Part shown: in pieces, positions 44,291 through 54,683 of the stretch
Numbering within the stretch: the stretch's first letter is position 1
How the letters are laid out: each line of letters opens with the position of its first letter
Assembly: GCA_028283655.1 (NCBI GenBank)
Contig: JAPWKE010000003.1
Coordinates: 2,108,001 to 2,172,000 of the forward strand
DNA from: Acidobacteriaceae bacterium
GTDB lineage: Bacteria; Acidobacteriota; Terriglobia; Terriglobales; Acidobacteriaceae
Direction of reading: 5' to 3'
Length of the DNA: 64,000 nucleotides
Made by a program: the position numbers and the translations under genes
Notes under the pieces: generated by a model
What the model saw: the letters and a program-made list of their open reading frames with translations, nothing else
The model's database searches: none
What the model was told of the DNA's origin: nothing

Positions 44291-46741
44291 ATGGCAGTGA
44301 AAGTGAAACTCGGTAAGAGCGGCCACTCCATCTGGTGGCGGTTGCTGCGCGCGTGCCTTGTGCTCGTGCTGGCAGTGGCAGTCATCGGTGGAATCGTGTT
44401 CGCGGCGTACTACCACCAGTACGAAGGTCTGGTAGATGCACGCTTGTCCGCGGGGCCGCTGTTTGCGTCCACAGCGCAGATCTACGCCGCGCCGGAAGAG
44501 GTCCGCACCGGACAACAGCTCTCTGCTGAAACCATTGCTTCGCAGTTGCGGCGCGCCGGGTACAACGGCAATCCGCAACTCGGCAGCTTCAAGCTGCAGG
44601 GCGACTCGATCCTCATCAAGCCGGGCCCGCAGAGCTACCTCGCCACCGACGGTGCCACCATTACCACCAGCGGCGGCGTAGTGCAGTCCATCACCGCGGA
44701 GAACGGCGCGGCGCTCGCCGGATACAAGCTCGAGCCACAGCTCATCACCGCCCTGAGCGAAGACAAGAACCGCACCAAGCGCCGCCTTATCACCTACAAC
44801 CAGATTCCCCCACGGATGGTGCAGGCCGTGCTGGCGATTGAAGATCGCCGCTTCTTCGAGCATGGCGGCATCAACTACGTTCGTACCGTCAAGTGCGGTG
44901 TGCAGGATCTGCTGAGCGGCCACAAGGCCTGCGGCGGATCAACACTCACACAGCAACTTGCCCGTGGCTTCTTCCTTTCGCCAGAGAAGAAAATCTCGCG
45001 CAAGATTGCCGAGATCATGATCACATTCCAACTCGAAGGCCGCTTCAACAAGCAGCAGATCTTCGAGATGTATGCCAACCAGATCAACCTGGGGCAGCGT
45101 GGCTCCTTTGCGATCAACGGCTTCGGCGAAGCCGCACAGTCGTACTTCGGCAAAGACATCAGGCAGCTGAATCTTCCGGAGTGTGCGCTGCTTGCGGGCA
45201 TGATTCAGCGGCCAAACTACTTCTCGCCGTATAAGCATCCTGACCGCGCGATGGAGCGCCGCAATATCGTTCTCGACTCGATGGTGGAGACCGAAGCCAT
45301 CACGCAAAGTGAGGCAGACCACGCCAAAGCAGAGCCCATCCGCCTTGCTCCGCCGAACGTAGACGCCAGCGAAGCACCGTACTTTGTCGATATGGTGCAT
45401 GACCAGATCGTGCAGCGCGTCGGTGACTTCACCACCTCGCACTCACAGCTTCGCATCTACACTTCGCTTGATCCGCAACTGCAGCAGGTTGCTTCCGAAG
45501 CCGTGGAAGCAGGCATGCCCCATGTAGATGAGCTTGTGCGCAAGCTGCATCGCAAGAGCGACACGGCCATCACCTATCCGCAAGTTGCTCTGATCGCGAT
45601 CAATCCGCACACGGGCCAGGTGCTCGCGCTGGTGGGTGGACGCAACTACGGAACATCGCAGCTCAATCATGTGATGGCCGAGCGCCCGACAGGCTCAATC
45701 TTCAAGCCGTTCGTCTACGCAACGGCGTACAACACGTCGCTGAACGGCACAGCGTTGAGTGGTGGCGGCGTCTTCACCGCGCTGACGCGCATCAACGACG
45801 ACCCTACGACCTTCTACTACGACGGCAAACCATACACGCCCGGCAACTTCGAGCGCGGCGAGTATCCCGGTATGGTCACCGCAGCCGATGCTTTGGCTCA
45901 CTCTTTGAACATTGCGACGATCGCGCTTGCCGAGAAAGTGGGCTACGGAAACGTTGCTTCTCTTGCTCGCAGTTCAGGCATTGTGAACGCTCGCCCCACA
46001 CCTTCGATGGCGATCGGCACCTACAGTGCGACGCCACTCGACATGGCCGGGGCTTACACGACCTTCGCCAACGGCGGCGTTCACATCAAACCCTGGCTGC
46101 TTTCGAGCGTACGCAATCAGCAAGGCGATATCGTCTCTGACTTCACGCCGGACGCAAAGCAGGTGCTTGACCCGCGCGTAGCTTACCTCACGCAATCGCT
46201 GATGGAAGGCGTTATCAACCGCGGCACAGCGGCTCGCGTTCGCAGTCTCGGCTTTACCGCGCCTGCCGCTGGCAAGACCGGCACCTCGCACGACGCATGG
46301 TTTGCGGGATACACCTCCAACCTGCTCTGCATCATCTGGGTCGGCAACGACGATTACACCGACGTCAAGCTGCAGGGCGCAGATGCCGCCGCACCCATCT
46401 GGGCAGACTTCATGAAGCGTGCCGCCAAGCTGTCGCAGTACTCCGACATGAAGGGCTTCACCGCTCCTGAAGGCGTGCAGATCGTCCCCATCAATCGCGC
46501 TACCGATCTGCCTGCGGATGAAACCTGCCCCGGCGACAGCCTCTCGCTGGCGTTCCTTGTTGGCACCGCACCTGCAGGTACCTGCTCGCACATGGGTGAA
46601 GACCCGCAAGCACTCGGTGATCGCATCTTCAACACCGATGGCACTGGCAACACCGATGAAAATGGGCAGCCACACAGGAACGTCTTCCAGAAGATGTTTG
46701 GCTTAGGCAAAAAGAAGGAAGACGAAGCTCCTCCACAGTAG
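44291..46741 (+). CDS. bifunctional class A penicillin-binding protein (PBP1b-like)
   Basis: An 816-residue peptidoglycan synthase. A cytoplasmic N-terminus and membrane anchor (about residues 17-41) precede a UB2H-like domain, then the GT51 transglycosylase: Glu184 in LAIEDRRFFEHGG, GGSTLTQQLARGFFLSPEKK, and NQINLGQRG. The transpeptidase has the SxxK serine in RPTGSIFKPFVYA, SxN in AHSLNIA, and KTGT in AAGKTGTSHDAW. A C-terminal Asp/Asn/Lys-rich tail ends the protein. The UB2H domain suggests a LpoB-like partner. Confidence 0.94.
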   Translation: MAVKVKLGKSGHSIWWRLLRACLVLVLAVAVIGGIVFAAYYHQYEGLVDARLSAGPLFASTAQIYAAPEEVRTGQQLSAETIASQLRRAGYNGNPQLGSFKLQGDSILIKPGPQSYLATDGATITTSGGVVQSITAENGAALAGYKLEPQLITALSEDKNRTKRRLITYNQIPPRMVQAVLAIEDRRFFEHGGINYVRTVKCGVQDLLSGHKACGGSTLTQQLARGFFLSPEKKISRKIAEIMITFQLEGRFNKQQIFEMYANQINLGQRGSFAINGFGEAAQSYFGKDIRQLNLPECALLAGMIQRPNYFSPYKHPDRAMERRNIVLDSMVETEAITQSEADHAKAEPIRLAPPNVDASEAPYFVDMVHDQIVQRVGDFTTSHSQLRIYTSLDPQLQQVASEAVEAGMPHVDELVRKLHRKSDTAITYPQVALIAINPHTGQVLALVGGRNYGTSQLNHVMAERPTGSIFKPFVYATAYNTSLNGTALSGGGVFTALTRINDDPTTFYYDGKPYTPGNFERGEYPGMVTAADALAHSLNIATIALAEKVGYGNVASLARSSGIVNARPTPSMAIGTYSATPLDMAGAYTTFANGGVHIKPWLLSSVRNQQGDIVSDFTPDAKQVLDPRVAYLTQSLMEGVINRGTAARVRSLGFTAPAAGKTGTSHDAWFAGYTSNLLCIIWVGNDDYTDVKLQGADAAAPIWADFMKRAAKLSQYSDMKGFTAPEGVQIVPINRATDLPADETCPGDSLSLAFLVGTAPAGTCSHMGEDPQALGDRIFNTDGTGNTDENGQPHRNVFQKMFGLGKKKEDEAPPQ

Positions 46742-46743
46742 CT

Positions 46744-47685
46744 TCAGCAACCGGTGCGACGGCGAGGGCCTCTCGTCGTCGCACGTCCCACTGGAGCTTT
46801 GGAACTCTGCCCTTCTGCGGCGATCCAAGGCTGGCATTGCGGACACCAGTATGTAGGGCGCGCCTGCTCACCCTGCAAGCGTCGCTCGATAAGAGCACCG
46901 CATCGGCGGCACTCCTCCCCCTGCCGACCATAGACCCACAAGCGCTCTCCCGCATTCATGCTGTGCGTCGTGCGGCGATTGCCGCTGTACGTCACGATGC
47001 CCTCGCTTGAACCATCCTGTACATTCGCCTTCATGTAACGCTGCGCAAACTCTGTCATCGCCGCAAGCTCCCGCTCGGTGAGCGTGCTGAGATGCCGAAA
47101 CGGGTTGACTCCGGCCGCAAACGCGACCTCGCTCTTGTAGACATTCCCAAGCCCCGCCAACACACGCTGGTTCAGCAACGTCACGCCCAGCTCTACGTCA
47201 GGATGCGATTGAGCATAACGTCGCAAAGCATCGACACCGGCCTCTGGAGTAAACGTATCGGACAACACATCCAGTCCAAGCTTCGGCACCTGCGAACTTC
47301 GTTCTAGCGAGCGGGCCGTATGAAACTCCGCTATTTGCGCGTTAAACAACACGGCCTCAAAAGCATCTCCACTCGAAGCGTTAGCCTCAACGCGAAGAGC
47401 CACTCTCATCCGTGAGTGCGGGAGCATCCACTTTTCTCCTGCGCGATAAATATGCCAGGAGCCGGACATGAGCATGTGCGAAACGAGGATCAGATCGCCG
47501 GAGAAGAAGATCAAACACCACTTCCCTCGCGCCTCCACCTTCTCCACTGTTCGTCCAGCTACCGGCGAGTCATCGTCAACGCTCGCCAGCTTCGCTACAC
47601 CTGTCTCGAACGCGCTAACGATCTTGCCCGCCAAAGCTTTTTGTAAGGCTCGCGCCGTTCGATAGATGGTGTCTCCTTCAGGCAT
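46744..47685 (-). CDS. Nei2/Fpg-family DNA glycosylase
   Basis: A 313-residue bifunctional DNA glycosylase/AP lyase repairing oxidised bases. The N-terminal MPEGDTIYR gives the catalytic Pro2 and Glu3. A helix-two-turn-helix (LLNQRVLAGLGNVYKSEVAF) and a C-terminal zinc finger (CRRCG ... YWCPQCQP) complete the fold; MPEGD with this finger is the Nei2/endonuclease VIII-like branch. The ATG at 47685 starts inside the last codons of lhr (8-nt overlap), so it is translated with the helicase. Ends 2 nt from the convergent PBP gene. Confidence 0.93.
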   Translation of the reverse strand: MPEGDTIYRTARALQKALAGKIVSAFETGVAKLASVDDDSPVAGRTVEKVEARGKWCLIFFSGDLILVSHMLMSGSWHIYRAGEKWMLPHSRMRVALRVEANASSGDAFEAVLFNAQIAEFHTARSLERSSQVPKLGLDVLSDTFTPEAGVDALRRYAQSHPDVELGVTLLNQRVLAGLGNVYKSEVAFAAGVNPFRHLSTLTERELAAMTEFAQRYMKANVQDGSSEGIVTYSGNRRTTHSMNAGERLWVYGRQGEECRRCGALIERRLQGEQARPTYWCPQCQPWIAAEGQSSKAPVGRATTRGPRRRTGC

Positions 47686-50600
47686 TGGAAGCCTCCACCA
47701 CCGCTGCACGCCCCGGCAATTGCGGAAGGTTACGACGCACATTGAAGCCCATAGGGGATGCCTGGAAACCAGCATCCAGAAGGAAGCGCGAGAACGGATG
47801 CTCCGCCACAGGCGTCCCATTCACCGAAGCGATCAACACGCCACTGCGGTCACCAATCGCATCTTCGCGCTGCCGCTGCGTGTCTCGCACAAAGAACTCT
47901 GCAAGAGAACGTGCCACCTGCGAGCGTTGCGGTTCATCTTCAGGCAGCAGCAGCTGTATGTTCGGATTGCCGCGACGCATATAAGCCGTCAGCGCACCGT
48001 TCACCAGCACGACACGCGCACCGACGGACCTCGTTAAAGAACTCCCCGCTTCCGGCGCGGCAGGCCAACGTAGCAGCGCGCCGTAAGGATTCGCCGGATC
48101 GGTCGCCGCCAGCATCACAACCTCCTGCGAGTCCTGATTCTCCTTGCGCAAAGAGCGAAGGAGATCGACAGCCGCAGGCAACGCGAACTGGGTCGCACCA
48201 AGGTCCGCGGCAAAGTATCCGCGACGCACGCGACCAGACTCTTCAAGAGCTTTGAACACGTCGTAGACAGCGGAGAAACCACCCGGCAAATTTTCTGCAT
48301 GTGCCGTCTCGCGGAAGACGACACCATACCGCGTCAGCATCTGCTGAGCCACACCATGCGACCACTCTGTCAGGCGGGCAGCTTCTTTGCGTTTGGCATC
48401 GAAAGCCACCTCGTTGAGACTCCACCGGCCTTGTGCTGTTGGAGGTGTCGTGCGACGCGATCGAAAAGCATTCTGGTTATGCACGCGGCGTGGAACACGC
48501 GCCGCGCGTCCCGTAGCTGCAGGCTTCTCGCTATACGCTCGCAAGGCATGAAGTGCATCGTTCGAGAGAAGCCCACGCCACACCAAGGACCACAGCGCAT
48601 CGATGCACTCCCCCGGATAGCCGCCGCCTGTTCCTTCTAGCAAAGGCTGAAAGAACGACGCACCATTGCTCTGCAGATACTCAACGATCTTCTCTTCGCG
48701 CTCGCTTAACTTGTCTTCTTCTTTCGCAGAGCGCGCACTCGGCTGATAGATGCGATCCGGCGGCCAGAGCAAAGGCAGCTTTTCTGCCAGATACAAACCT
48801 ACGCGGCCATCGCGCTCACCAAGCGGCTCGAGCCCTACCCATATCACTTCGCCTGCTGCAATCAGCGTGTCCAGATCAGCAGGCTTATACCCTGCAATGC
48901 GCGCCGGAAGGACTTCCGACTCAAGCAGCGAGGCCGCCAGCGGCGCTCCCTGCAGGTTCTCGATGACATCGAGCAGCGCATCCAGCCCTCGCCGCGGAGT
49001 AACCGTTCCCTGCCAGCGTGTAAACAGCCGTGCCAACGTTTGTTGCGCGACAGGCTCGATCTCTTTGCGAAGCTTCGCCAGCGACTTGCGGCGGATCGTA
49101 CGCAATACTTCGGCATCAATCCACTCACGCGCAAGCCCACCCGGACGAAAGCCTCCTTCGACGACGCGTCCCATCCCAACCAGCCGCTGCAACACAGCTT
49201 CCACCGAAGGCTTTGGCAGGTCATATCGCGCGGTCACGTCCTGCGTCGTGAACGGTCCATGCGTTCTCGCATAGCGCCGCAGAATATCCACGAGTGCCTC
49301 TGGCACTGCTTCCAGAAAAGCTGTCGGCAGCCCCGGTGGTAACGGAACGCCCAGCGCATCTCTCACGCGACCTACATCTTCCACCGCGATAAGCCGCTTC
49401 TCGCCACTCACACCAAGCTCAAGCACGCGTCGCGCTTTGAGCAGCCGGTCCACGCTCTTCGCCAACTCCGGCGACTCACACCGCTGCGCCAACTCAGCAC
49501 GCGTAAGGTCTCCCAACCGAAGCAACAGATCGTGGATCGCATCAAGATTACGCGCCTTATAACCTTCGACCACGCACTGCAACTGCTCTTCCGTCTCTTC
49601 AATCGCTGCCGGGTCGAGCAGCTCTCGCAAGTCGGCATCTCCCAGCAACTCACGCAACTGGTCCTGGTCAATCGCCAACGCTTGCGCTCGTCGCTCTGCC
49701 AGCGGCGCATCACCGTCGTAGATGTAATTCGCAACATAGCTAAACAGCAGAGCGCCCGCAAACGGCGACGGCGTGCGTGAGTCTGTCACATGTACGCGTA
49801 TGCTTCGATTGCTGATGGCACGCAGCGTTTCAACCAGAGCAGGCATGTCAAAGACATCGCGCAAGCACTCTCGATAGGCCTCCAGAATCATCGGAAAGCC
49901 CGCGTAGCGCGACGCCACCGACAGCAGGTCATACGCTCGTTTGCGTTGCTGCCACAAAGGCGTTCGCCCCTCTGCGCGACGTCGCGGCAGTAGCAGCGCG
50001 CGCGATGCTGCCTCACGGAACTTAGCGGCGAACAACGCCGTTGAACCGAGTTGCTGCATCACCAGTTCGCTGGCCTCTTCAGCCTCCATCAGAAGAAACT
50101 CAATGTCCGGAGCGGACTCGCTTTCGGGGAAGCGAAGAACGAAGCCATCTTCGCTCCACATCGTCTCTGCGGCCACACCAGCCGCACTCAACTTCGCGCT
50201 TGCAGCCATCGCCCACGGAGTATGAACCTTGGATCCAAAGGGCGTGAGCACGCACACTCGCCAATCACCTAACTCATCCCGCACGCGTTCAATAACGATG
50301 GTCCGATCATCCGGCACCTGCTGCGTTGCAAGTTCCTGATCGGCAAGGTAGCGCAGCACGTTCTCCGCTGCACGCACATCAAGATCGTGGTCCTGCGTGA
50401 GCTTGGTGATCGCAGCCGTGCGCGGCATCTCGCGAAGCTGCCGCACCAACGATCCGACGCGGCGTCCGAACTCGATCGGACGCCCCGCCTGGTCACCATG
50501 CCAGAACGGCATCTTGCCCGGCTCACCGGGAGCAGGCGAAACCAACACGCGATCATGCGTAATTTCATCGATGCGCCACGTCGAAGCACCCAGCACAAAG

Positions 50601-52465
50601 GTCTCGCCCGTACGCGCTTCGAAGACCATCTCTTCATCAAGCTCACCCACTCGCAGCGGTTTGCTTGCTCCTGAAAGAAAGACTCCGTAGAGGCCACGAT
50701 CAGGAATCGTGCCACCGTTCAGGATCGCAATACGCTTCACACCGTGGCGCGGCGTAATCCAGTTCCGCTGCCGGTCCCACGTCACCCGCGGACGCAACTC
50801 CGCAAACTCGTCCGAGGGGTAGCGTCCGGCAAGCATGTCGAGCACGCCGTCAAAGACCGCCACCGTCAGGCCCGCAAACGGAGCCGCGCTACGCATCGTT
50901 GCAAGCAACGCAGCATAACTCACGCCCGCAGCCTCATCCTCGCTTTCGGCGGAACGACCCTTACGCCTCTCCACTTCGTCTACCGGCAACGGTGGATGAG
51001 CGATCATCGCGACCATCTGCTGTGCCAGAACATCCAGCGGATTACGCAGAAAACGTGTCGACTCTACATGGCCTTCGTGCATGGCTTCCGTCACAGCGGC
51101 ACACGCAATCAGGTCAGCTCGATACTTCGGAAAGATGATGCCGCTCGATGGAGCACCGACCTGATGCCCGGCGCGGCCAATTCTCTGCATGCCACTTGCA
51201 ACAGATGGCGGCGCTTCAATCTGCACTACAAGATCAACCGCCCCCATGTCGATGCCAAGTTCCAGAGACGAGGTGCAGACAAGCGCCTTCAGCTTGCCCG
51301 CTTTCAACATCTCTTCAATCTCTGAACGCTGCGCTGCAGCTAATGATCCATGATGTGCGCGAGCGATCGGTTCGCCAGCAAGCTCGTTCAACGCACCCGC
51401 CAATCGCTCGGCGACACGCCGAGCGTTCACGAAGATCAGCGTGGACGTACGACCACGAACAATCTCCAACAAGCGCGGGTGGATTGACTGCCAGATGCTC
51501 GTACGCTTCGGCCCCTGCGAGGCAGGGCCGCTGGGAAGCTCGTCAATCTCTCCCAGCTTCGCCATGTCCTCCACCGGGACTTCCACCGTCAACTCCAGCG
51601 TCTTGCGAGCCCCAGCATTCACAATCGTCACAGGGCGAAACACAGGCCCCTGGGCCTCACGTTTCTCTGTCTGATCGCTTGTCTCTAACGCGTTTGTGAA
51701 CTGCTCCACCGCTCCCTGCGAAGCGTTGGCGTCTTTCCCCTTCTTCGGCTTTGCCTGCGAAGCAGATCCGTGCTCTACCCCTTCTGCACCACCCAGGAAA
51801 CGCGCCACCTCTTCTAACGGCCGCTGCGTTGCCGACAGCCCAATGCGTTGAATCCTCCGTCCGGCAAGTGCCTCCAGCCGCTCCAGCGACAACGCCAGAT
51901 GCGCTCCGCGCTTGGTCGGCACCAACGCATGAATCTCGTCGATGATCACCGTCTCAACGGAACGCAGCGTCTCGCCGGCGTCGCTGGTCAGCAAGAGATA
52001 AAGCGACTCTGGCGTCGTCACCAGTATTTCGCCCGGATGTCGTTTGAAGCGTGCACGCTCTTTGGCACTCGTGTCGCCCGTACGCACGCTGATCTCCGGA
52101 GTGTGTACCGGGACACCATCGCGCTGCGCCATATTGGCGATACCCGCGAGCGGCGAACGCAGGTTGCGCTCCACGTCTACAGCCAACGCCTTCAGCGGAG
52201 AGATGTAGAGCACGCGGCAGCCTTCAGCCTTTGGCGGTTCGCGCAGCATCAGTTTGTCGAGACACCACAGAAACGCCGTCAGCGTCTTGCCCGTACCGGT
52301 AGGAGCGAGAATGAGCGTGGATTCGCCGCGAGCAATCGCAGGCCAGCCTTCGCGCTGCGGAGCCGTAACCTCCTCAAACACCGCGCGAAACCACTTAGCC
52401 GTTACGGGATGAAAAAGGTCGAGCACATGCGGCTCAGCCACAGCGGGCTTCTTCCCCTTCGCCAT
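47678..52465 (-). CDS. lhr: Lhr-type ATP-dependent helicase
   Basis: A 1595-residue superfamily 2 helicase translocating 3'-5' on ssDNA, thought to act in DNA repair. The helicase core (about residues 30-460) shows APTGTGKT (54-61), a DEIH motif II in VIIDEIHALVPTKRG, LSATQRP and the motif VI GMQRIGRAGHQVG. A winged helix, the Lhr-specific domain and a long C-terminal region follow, with length typical of bacterial Lhr. The ATG at 52465 follows AAAGGAAAAG; the ORF extends 27 codons further to a GTG without a ribosome site. An insertion rich in Lys/Ala and Gln (residues about 220-270) interrupts the core. Confidence 0.94.
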   Translation of the reverse strand: MAKGKKPAVAEPHVLDLFHPVTAKWFRAVFEEVTAPQREGWPAIARGESTLILAPTGTGKTLTAFLWCLDKLMLREPPKAEGCRVLYISPLKALAVDVERNLRSPLAGIANMAQRDGVPVHTPEISVRTGDTSAKERARFKRHPGEILVTTPESLYLLLTSDAGETLRSVETVIIDEIHALVPTKRGAHLALSLERLEALAGRRIQRIGLSATQRPLEEVARFLGGAEGVEHGSASQAKPKKGKDANASQGAVEQFTNALETSDQTEKREAQGPVFRPVTIVNAGARKTLELTVEVPVEDMAKLGEIDELPSGPASQGPKRTSIWQSIHPRLLEIVRGRTSTLIFVNARRVAERLAGALNELAGEPIARAHHGSLAAAQRSEIEEMLKAGKLKALVCTSSLELGIDMGAVDLVVQIEAPPSVASGMQRIGRAGHQVGAPSSGIIFPKYRADLIACAAVTEAMHEGHVESTRFLRNPLDVLAQQMVAMIAHPPLPVDEVERRKGRSAESEDEAAGVSYAALLATMRSAAPFAGLTVAVFDGVLDMLAGRYPSDEFAELRPRVTWDRQRNWITPRHGVKRIAILNGGTIPDRGLYGVFLSGASKPLRVGELDEEMVFEARTGETFVLGASTWRIDEITHDRVLVSPAPGEPGKMPFWHGDQAGRPIEFGRRVGSLVRQLREMPRTAAITKLTQDHDLDVRAAENVLRYLADQELATQQVPDDRTIVIERVRDELGDWRVCVLTPFGSKVHTPWAMAASAKLSAAGVAAETMWSEDGFVLRFPESESAPDIEFLLMEAEEASELVMQQLGSTALFAAKFREAASRALLLPRRRAEGRTPLWQQRKRAYDLLSVASRYAGFPMILEAYRECLRDVFDMPALVETLRAISNRSIRVHVTDSRTPSPFAGALLFSYVANYIYDGDAPLAERRAQALAIDQDQLRELLGDADLRELLDPAAIEETEEQLQCVVEGYKARNLDAIHDLLLRLGDLTRAELAQRCESPELAKSVDRLLKARRVLELGVSGEKRLIAVEDVGRVRDALGVPLPPGLPTAFLEAVPEALVDILRRYARTHGPFTTQDVTARYDLPKPSVEAVLQRLVGMGRVVEGGFRPGGLAREWIDAEVLRTIRRKSLAKLRKEIEPVAQQTLARLFTRWQGTVTPRRGLDALLDVIENLQGAPLAASLLESEVLPARIAGYKPADLDTLIAAGEVIWVGLEPLGERDGRVGLYLAEKLPLLWPPDRIYQPSARSAKEEDKLSEREEKIVEYLQSNGASFFQPLLEGTGGGYPGECIDALWSLVWRGLLSNDALHALRAYSEKPAATGRAARVPRRVHNQNAFRSRRTTPPTAQGRWSLNEVAFDAKRKEAARLTEWSHGVAQQMLTRYGVVFRETAHAENLPGGFSAVYDVFKALEESGRVRRGYFAADLGATQFALPAAVDLLRSLRKENQDSQEVVMLAATDPANPYGALLRWPAAPEAGSSLTRSVGARVVLVNGALTAYMRRGNPNIQLLLPEDEPQRSQVARSLAEFFVRDTQRQREDAIGDRSGVLIASVNGTPVAEHPFSRFLLDAGFQASPMGFNVRRNLPQLPGRAAVVEASNA

Positions 52466-52669
52466 CTTCTTTTCCTTTGCCACGGCCACCCGAGAGCCAC
52501 TCCCTTCGCTCAACCTAACTGTATTGGATGCAAATTTCTCTTTCACCCAATGCCAGGAGCGAACATGGAAGTTCCAGAATCGTCCCTTCGGTGGCCAAAG
52601 AAGCTACAGCCACGCGCCAAAGAGCCCTTGCCTACAGGCGAGGAAGCGACTACGCTAGACGACTCGACT

Positions 52670-53110
52670 ATGCCATTGGAAAATCAACCCGCAAATACTC
52701 TTTCGGCTGAGAAGAAAGCTGAATTACGCCGCCTCGCGACCGAGGTTGCTGCTCACTCTTACTCCCCCTACTCCAAGTTTCGCGTCGGTGCAGCCCTGCT
52801 GCTGAGCGACGGCTCCGTCGTCAGCGGCTGCAATGTGGAGAACTGCTCCTATCGCCTGACAAGCTGCGCAGAGCAGGCCGCCATCGCGCGCGCCGTCTCA
52901 GAACGTGGCCCCGGCATCCGCCTGCTTGCTGTAGCTGTGGCCAATCTCAACGGCGCCGCCTCCATGCCCTGCGGCGCCTGCCGTCAGACGCTCACCGAGT
53001 TTGGCAGCGACGAAATCCCCGTTCTCTATCCCGGTGAAGGTGGCAAAGACGAGGAAACAACTCTCGGCGCGCTCATCCCCCAAGCTTTCCGCGCAGAATT
53101 TCTCCAGTAA
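52670..53110 (+). CDS. cdd: cytidine deaminase
   Basis: A 146-residue homotetrameric-type cytidine deaminase converting (deoxy)cytidine to (deoxy)uridine. Zinc ligands are Cys66, Cys101 and Cys104, with catalytic Glu68: SCAEQAAIARAV and MPCGACRQ; YSKFRVGAALL and CNVENCSY bind substrate. The start is uncertain: ATG 52670 gives the usual length; ATG 52565 follows AGGAG by 5 nt and would add a 35-residue polar extension. Followed after 11 nt by deoA. Confidence 0.93.
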   Translation: MPLENQPANTLSAEKKAELRRLATEVAAHSYSPYSKFRVGAALLLSDGSVVSGCNVENCSYRLTSCAEQAAIARAVSERGPGIRLLAVAVANLNGAASMPCGACRQTLTEFGSDEIPVLYPGEGGKDEETTLGALIPQAFRAEFLQ

Positions 53111-53121
53111 GAACAAGGCCC

Positions 53122-54519
53122 ATGAGCGAAAACGCAATTCATCCCCTCGATATCGTTATCAAGAAGCGCGACGGCAAGGAACTGACGCAGGCTGAGATCG
53201 CTCACCTCGTCCGCACCGTCGTACTCAACGGCGAAGCCAAGCTGAACCCCGACGCTGCTCCTCTTGCTGCCACAGACAAAATCACCGATGCACAGATTGC
53301 AGCGTTCCTGATGGCGACGTTCTGGCGCGGGATGTCGCGGGAAGAACTCGCGCATCTGACGACAGCGATGCGCTTCTCCGGAGAGGTCTTCGACACCAAG
53401 CAGCTCAATAGCTTTACGGTCGACAAGCATTCGACCGGCGGCGTCGGCGATAAGAGTTCACTGCTCATCGCACCCACGCTGGCCGCTGCAGGTATTGAGG
53501 GCAAACCGTCCATCACGGTCCCGATGATCAGCGGCCGGTCGCTTGGCCACACCGGCGGTACGCTCGACAAGCTCGAGACGATCCCCGGCTTCAACACGCA
53601 GCTCACGCTTGACCGCATGATGGAGGTGCTGAAGGAGTGCCACGCCGTACTCGTCGGCCAAACACCGAAGCTGGTGCCCGCCGACCGAATGCTTTACGCC
53701 ATGCGCGACCACACCGGTACGGTCGAATCGCCGTACCTCATCACGGCAAGCATTATGAGCAAGAAGCTCGCCGAAGACCTCCAGGGCCTTGTGCTCGACG
53801 TCAAGGTTGGCTCCGGCGCATTCATGCCGACGTATGAGCTCTCCAAATTCCTCGCCGAACTAATGGTCTCCACTGGCGAGCACTCCGGTACGCGCACCGT
53901 CGCCGTTCTCACCACCATGGACGAGCCGCTTGGCCGGTTCTCCGGCAACTGGGTCGAGGTCTGGGAGTGCGTCGACATCATGAAGGGCAAGCGGCATCCC
54001 ATGTCCGCCGACCTCATCCAACTCTCAAACGTCCTCTCTGGCTGGATGCTCTTCTTCGCAGGCAAGTCGGAGACGCCGGAAGCAGGCGCGAAGCTCGCCG
54101 ATGAGATCCTCGCCAGCGGTGCAGCGTATGAAGCGTGGCTCAAGCTCACTGCCGCGCACGGCGGCGATATCTCTGTCTTCGATGACCCCGCAGCCTTCCA
54201 CAAACCAACGGCGACACGCGTGCTGAAAGCAAAGCGCAGCGGCTACCTCGCAGGCATGGACTGCAAGGAAGTCGGTTGGGCCGTCCAGCGGCTGGGTGCG
54301 GGTCGCGCTCGCCCGGGCGACCCAGTCAGTGCCCACGCGGGCATCGAATCCCACGTCAAACTAGGTACTTACGTGGAAGAAGGCCAGCCACTCTTCACCC
54401 TCTTCAGTGAGGACGAAGCACTCCTCGGCCCCTCGTACAAGATGCTCGACGACACCCTCGAGATCAACGACAAGGCACCCCGGCTTCAACCGCTGATCCG
54501 CGAAATTGTGAAGCAGTAA
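53122..54519 (+). CDS. deoA: thymidine/pyrimidine-nucleoside phosphorylase
   Basis: A 465-residue phosphorylase cleaving thymidine or uridine/deoxyuridine with phosphate. The family signature SGRSLGHTGGTLDKLE is present, as is KHSTGGVGDKSSLLIAP for phosphate binding, with the C-terminal KAKRSGYLAGMDCKEVGWAVQRLGAGR typical of the family. The protein is slightly longer than the Bacillus enzyme. DeoA and Pdp cannot be separated confidently. It lies 11 nt after cdd, whose product it would use. Confidence 0.93.
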   Translation: MSENAIHPLDIVIKKRDGKELTQAEIAHLVRTVVLNGEAKLNPDAAPLAATDKITDAQIAAFLMATFWRGMSREELAHLTTAMRFSGEVFDTKQLNSFTVDKHSTGGVGDKSSLLIAPTLAAAGIEGKPSITVPMISGRSLGHTGGTLDKLETIPGFNTQLTLDRMMEVLKECHAVLVGQTPKLVPADRMLYAMRDHTGTVESPYLITASIMSKKLAEDLQGLVLDVKVGSGAFMPTYELSKFLAELMVSTGEHSGTRTVAVLTTMDEPLGRFSGNWVEVWECVDIMKGKRHPMSADLIQLSNVLSGWMLFFAGKSETPEAGAKLADEILASGAAYEAWLKLTAAHGGDISVFDDPAAFHKPTATRVLKAKRSGYLAGMDCKEVGWAVQRLGAGRARPGDPVSAHAGIESHVKLGTYVEEGQPLFTLFSEDEALLGPSYKMLDDTLEINDKAPRLQPLIREIVKQ

Positions 54520-54534
54520 ACCGAAGCAGCCAGC

Positions 54535-54559
54535 AGGCCGAGCGACTCACGCTCGGCCT
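54535..54559 (+). terminator. terminator after deoA
   Basis: AGGCCGAGCG (54535-54544) pairs with CGCTCGGCCT (54550-54559), loop ACTCA, then CTGTCTTTTT. It lies 16 nt after the deoA stop. Confidence 0.92.
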
Positions 54560-54683
54560 CTGTCTTTTTCTGCAACGCGTAGCAGACGCCGCCAGGAAGC
54601 GAATCCCTGCGGCACAAGGCCCCGCAAAGCAGTACACTACACAGCATTCATCCCCTTTTCCACGTCACGGACGGAGATCACCT

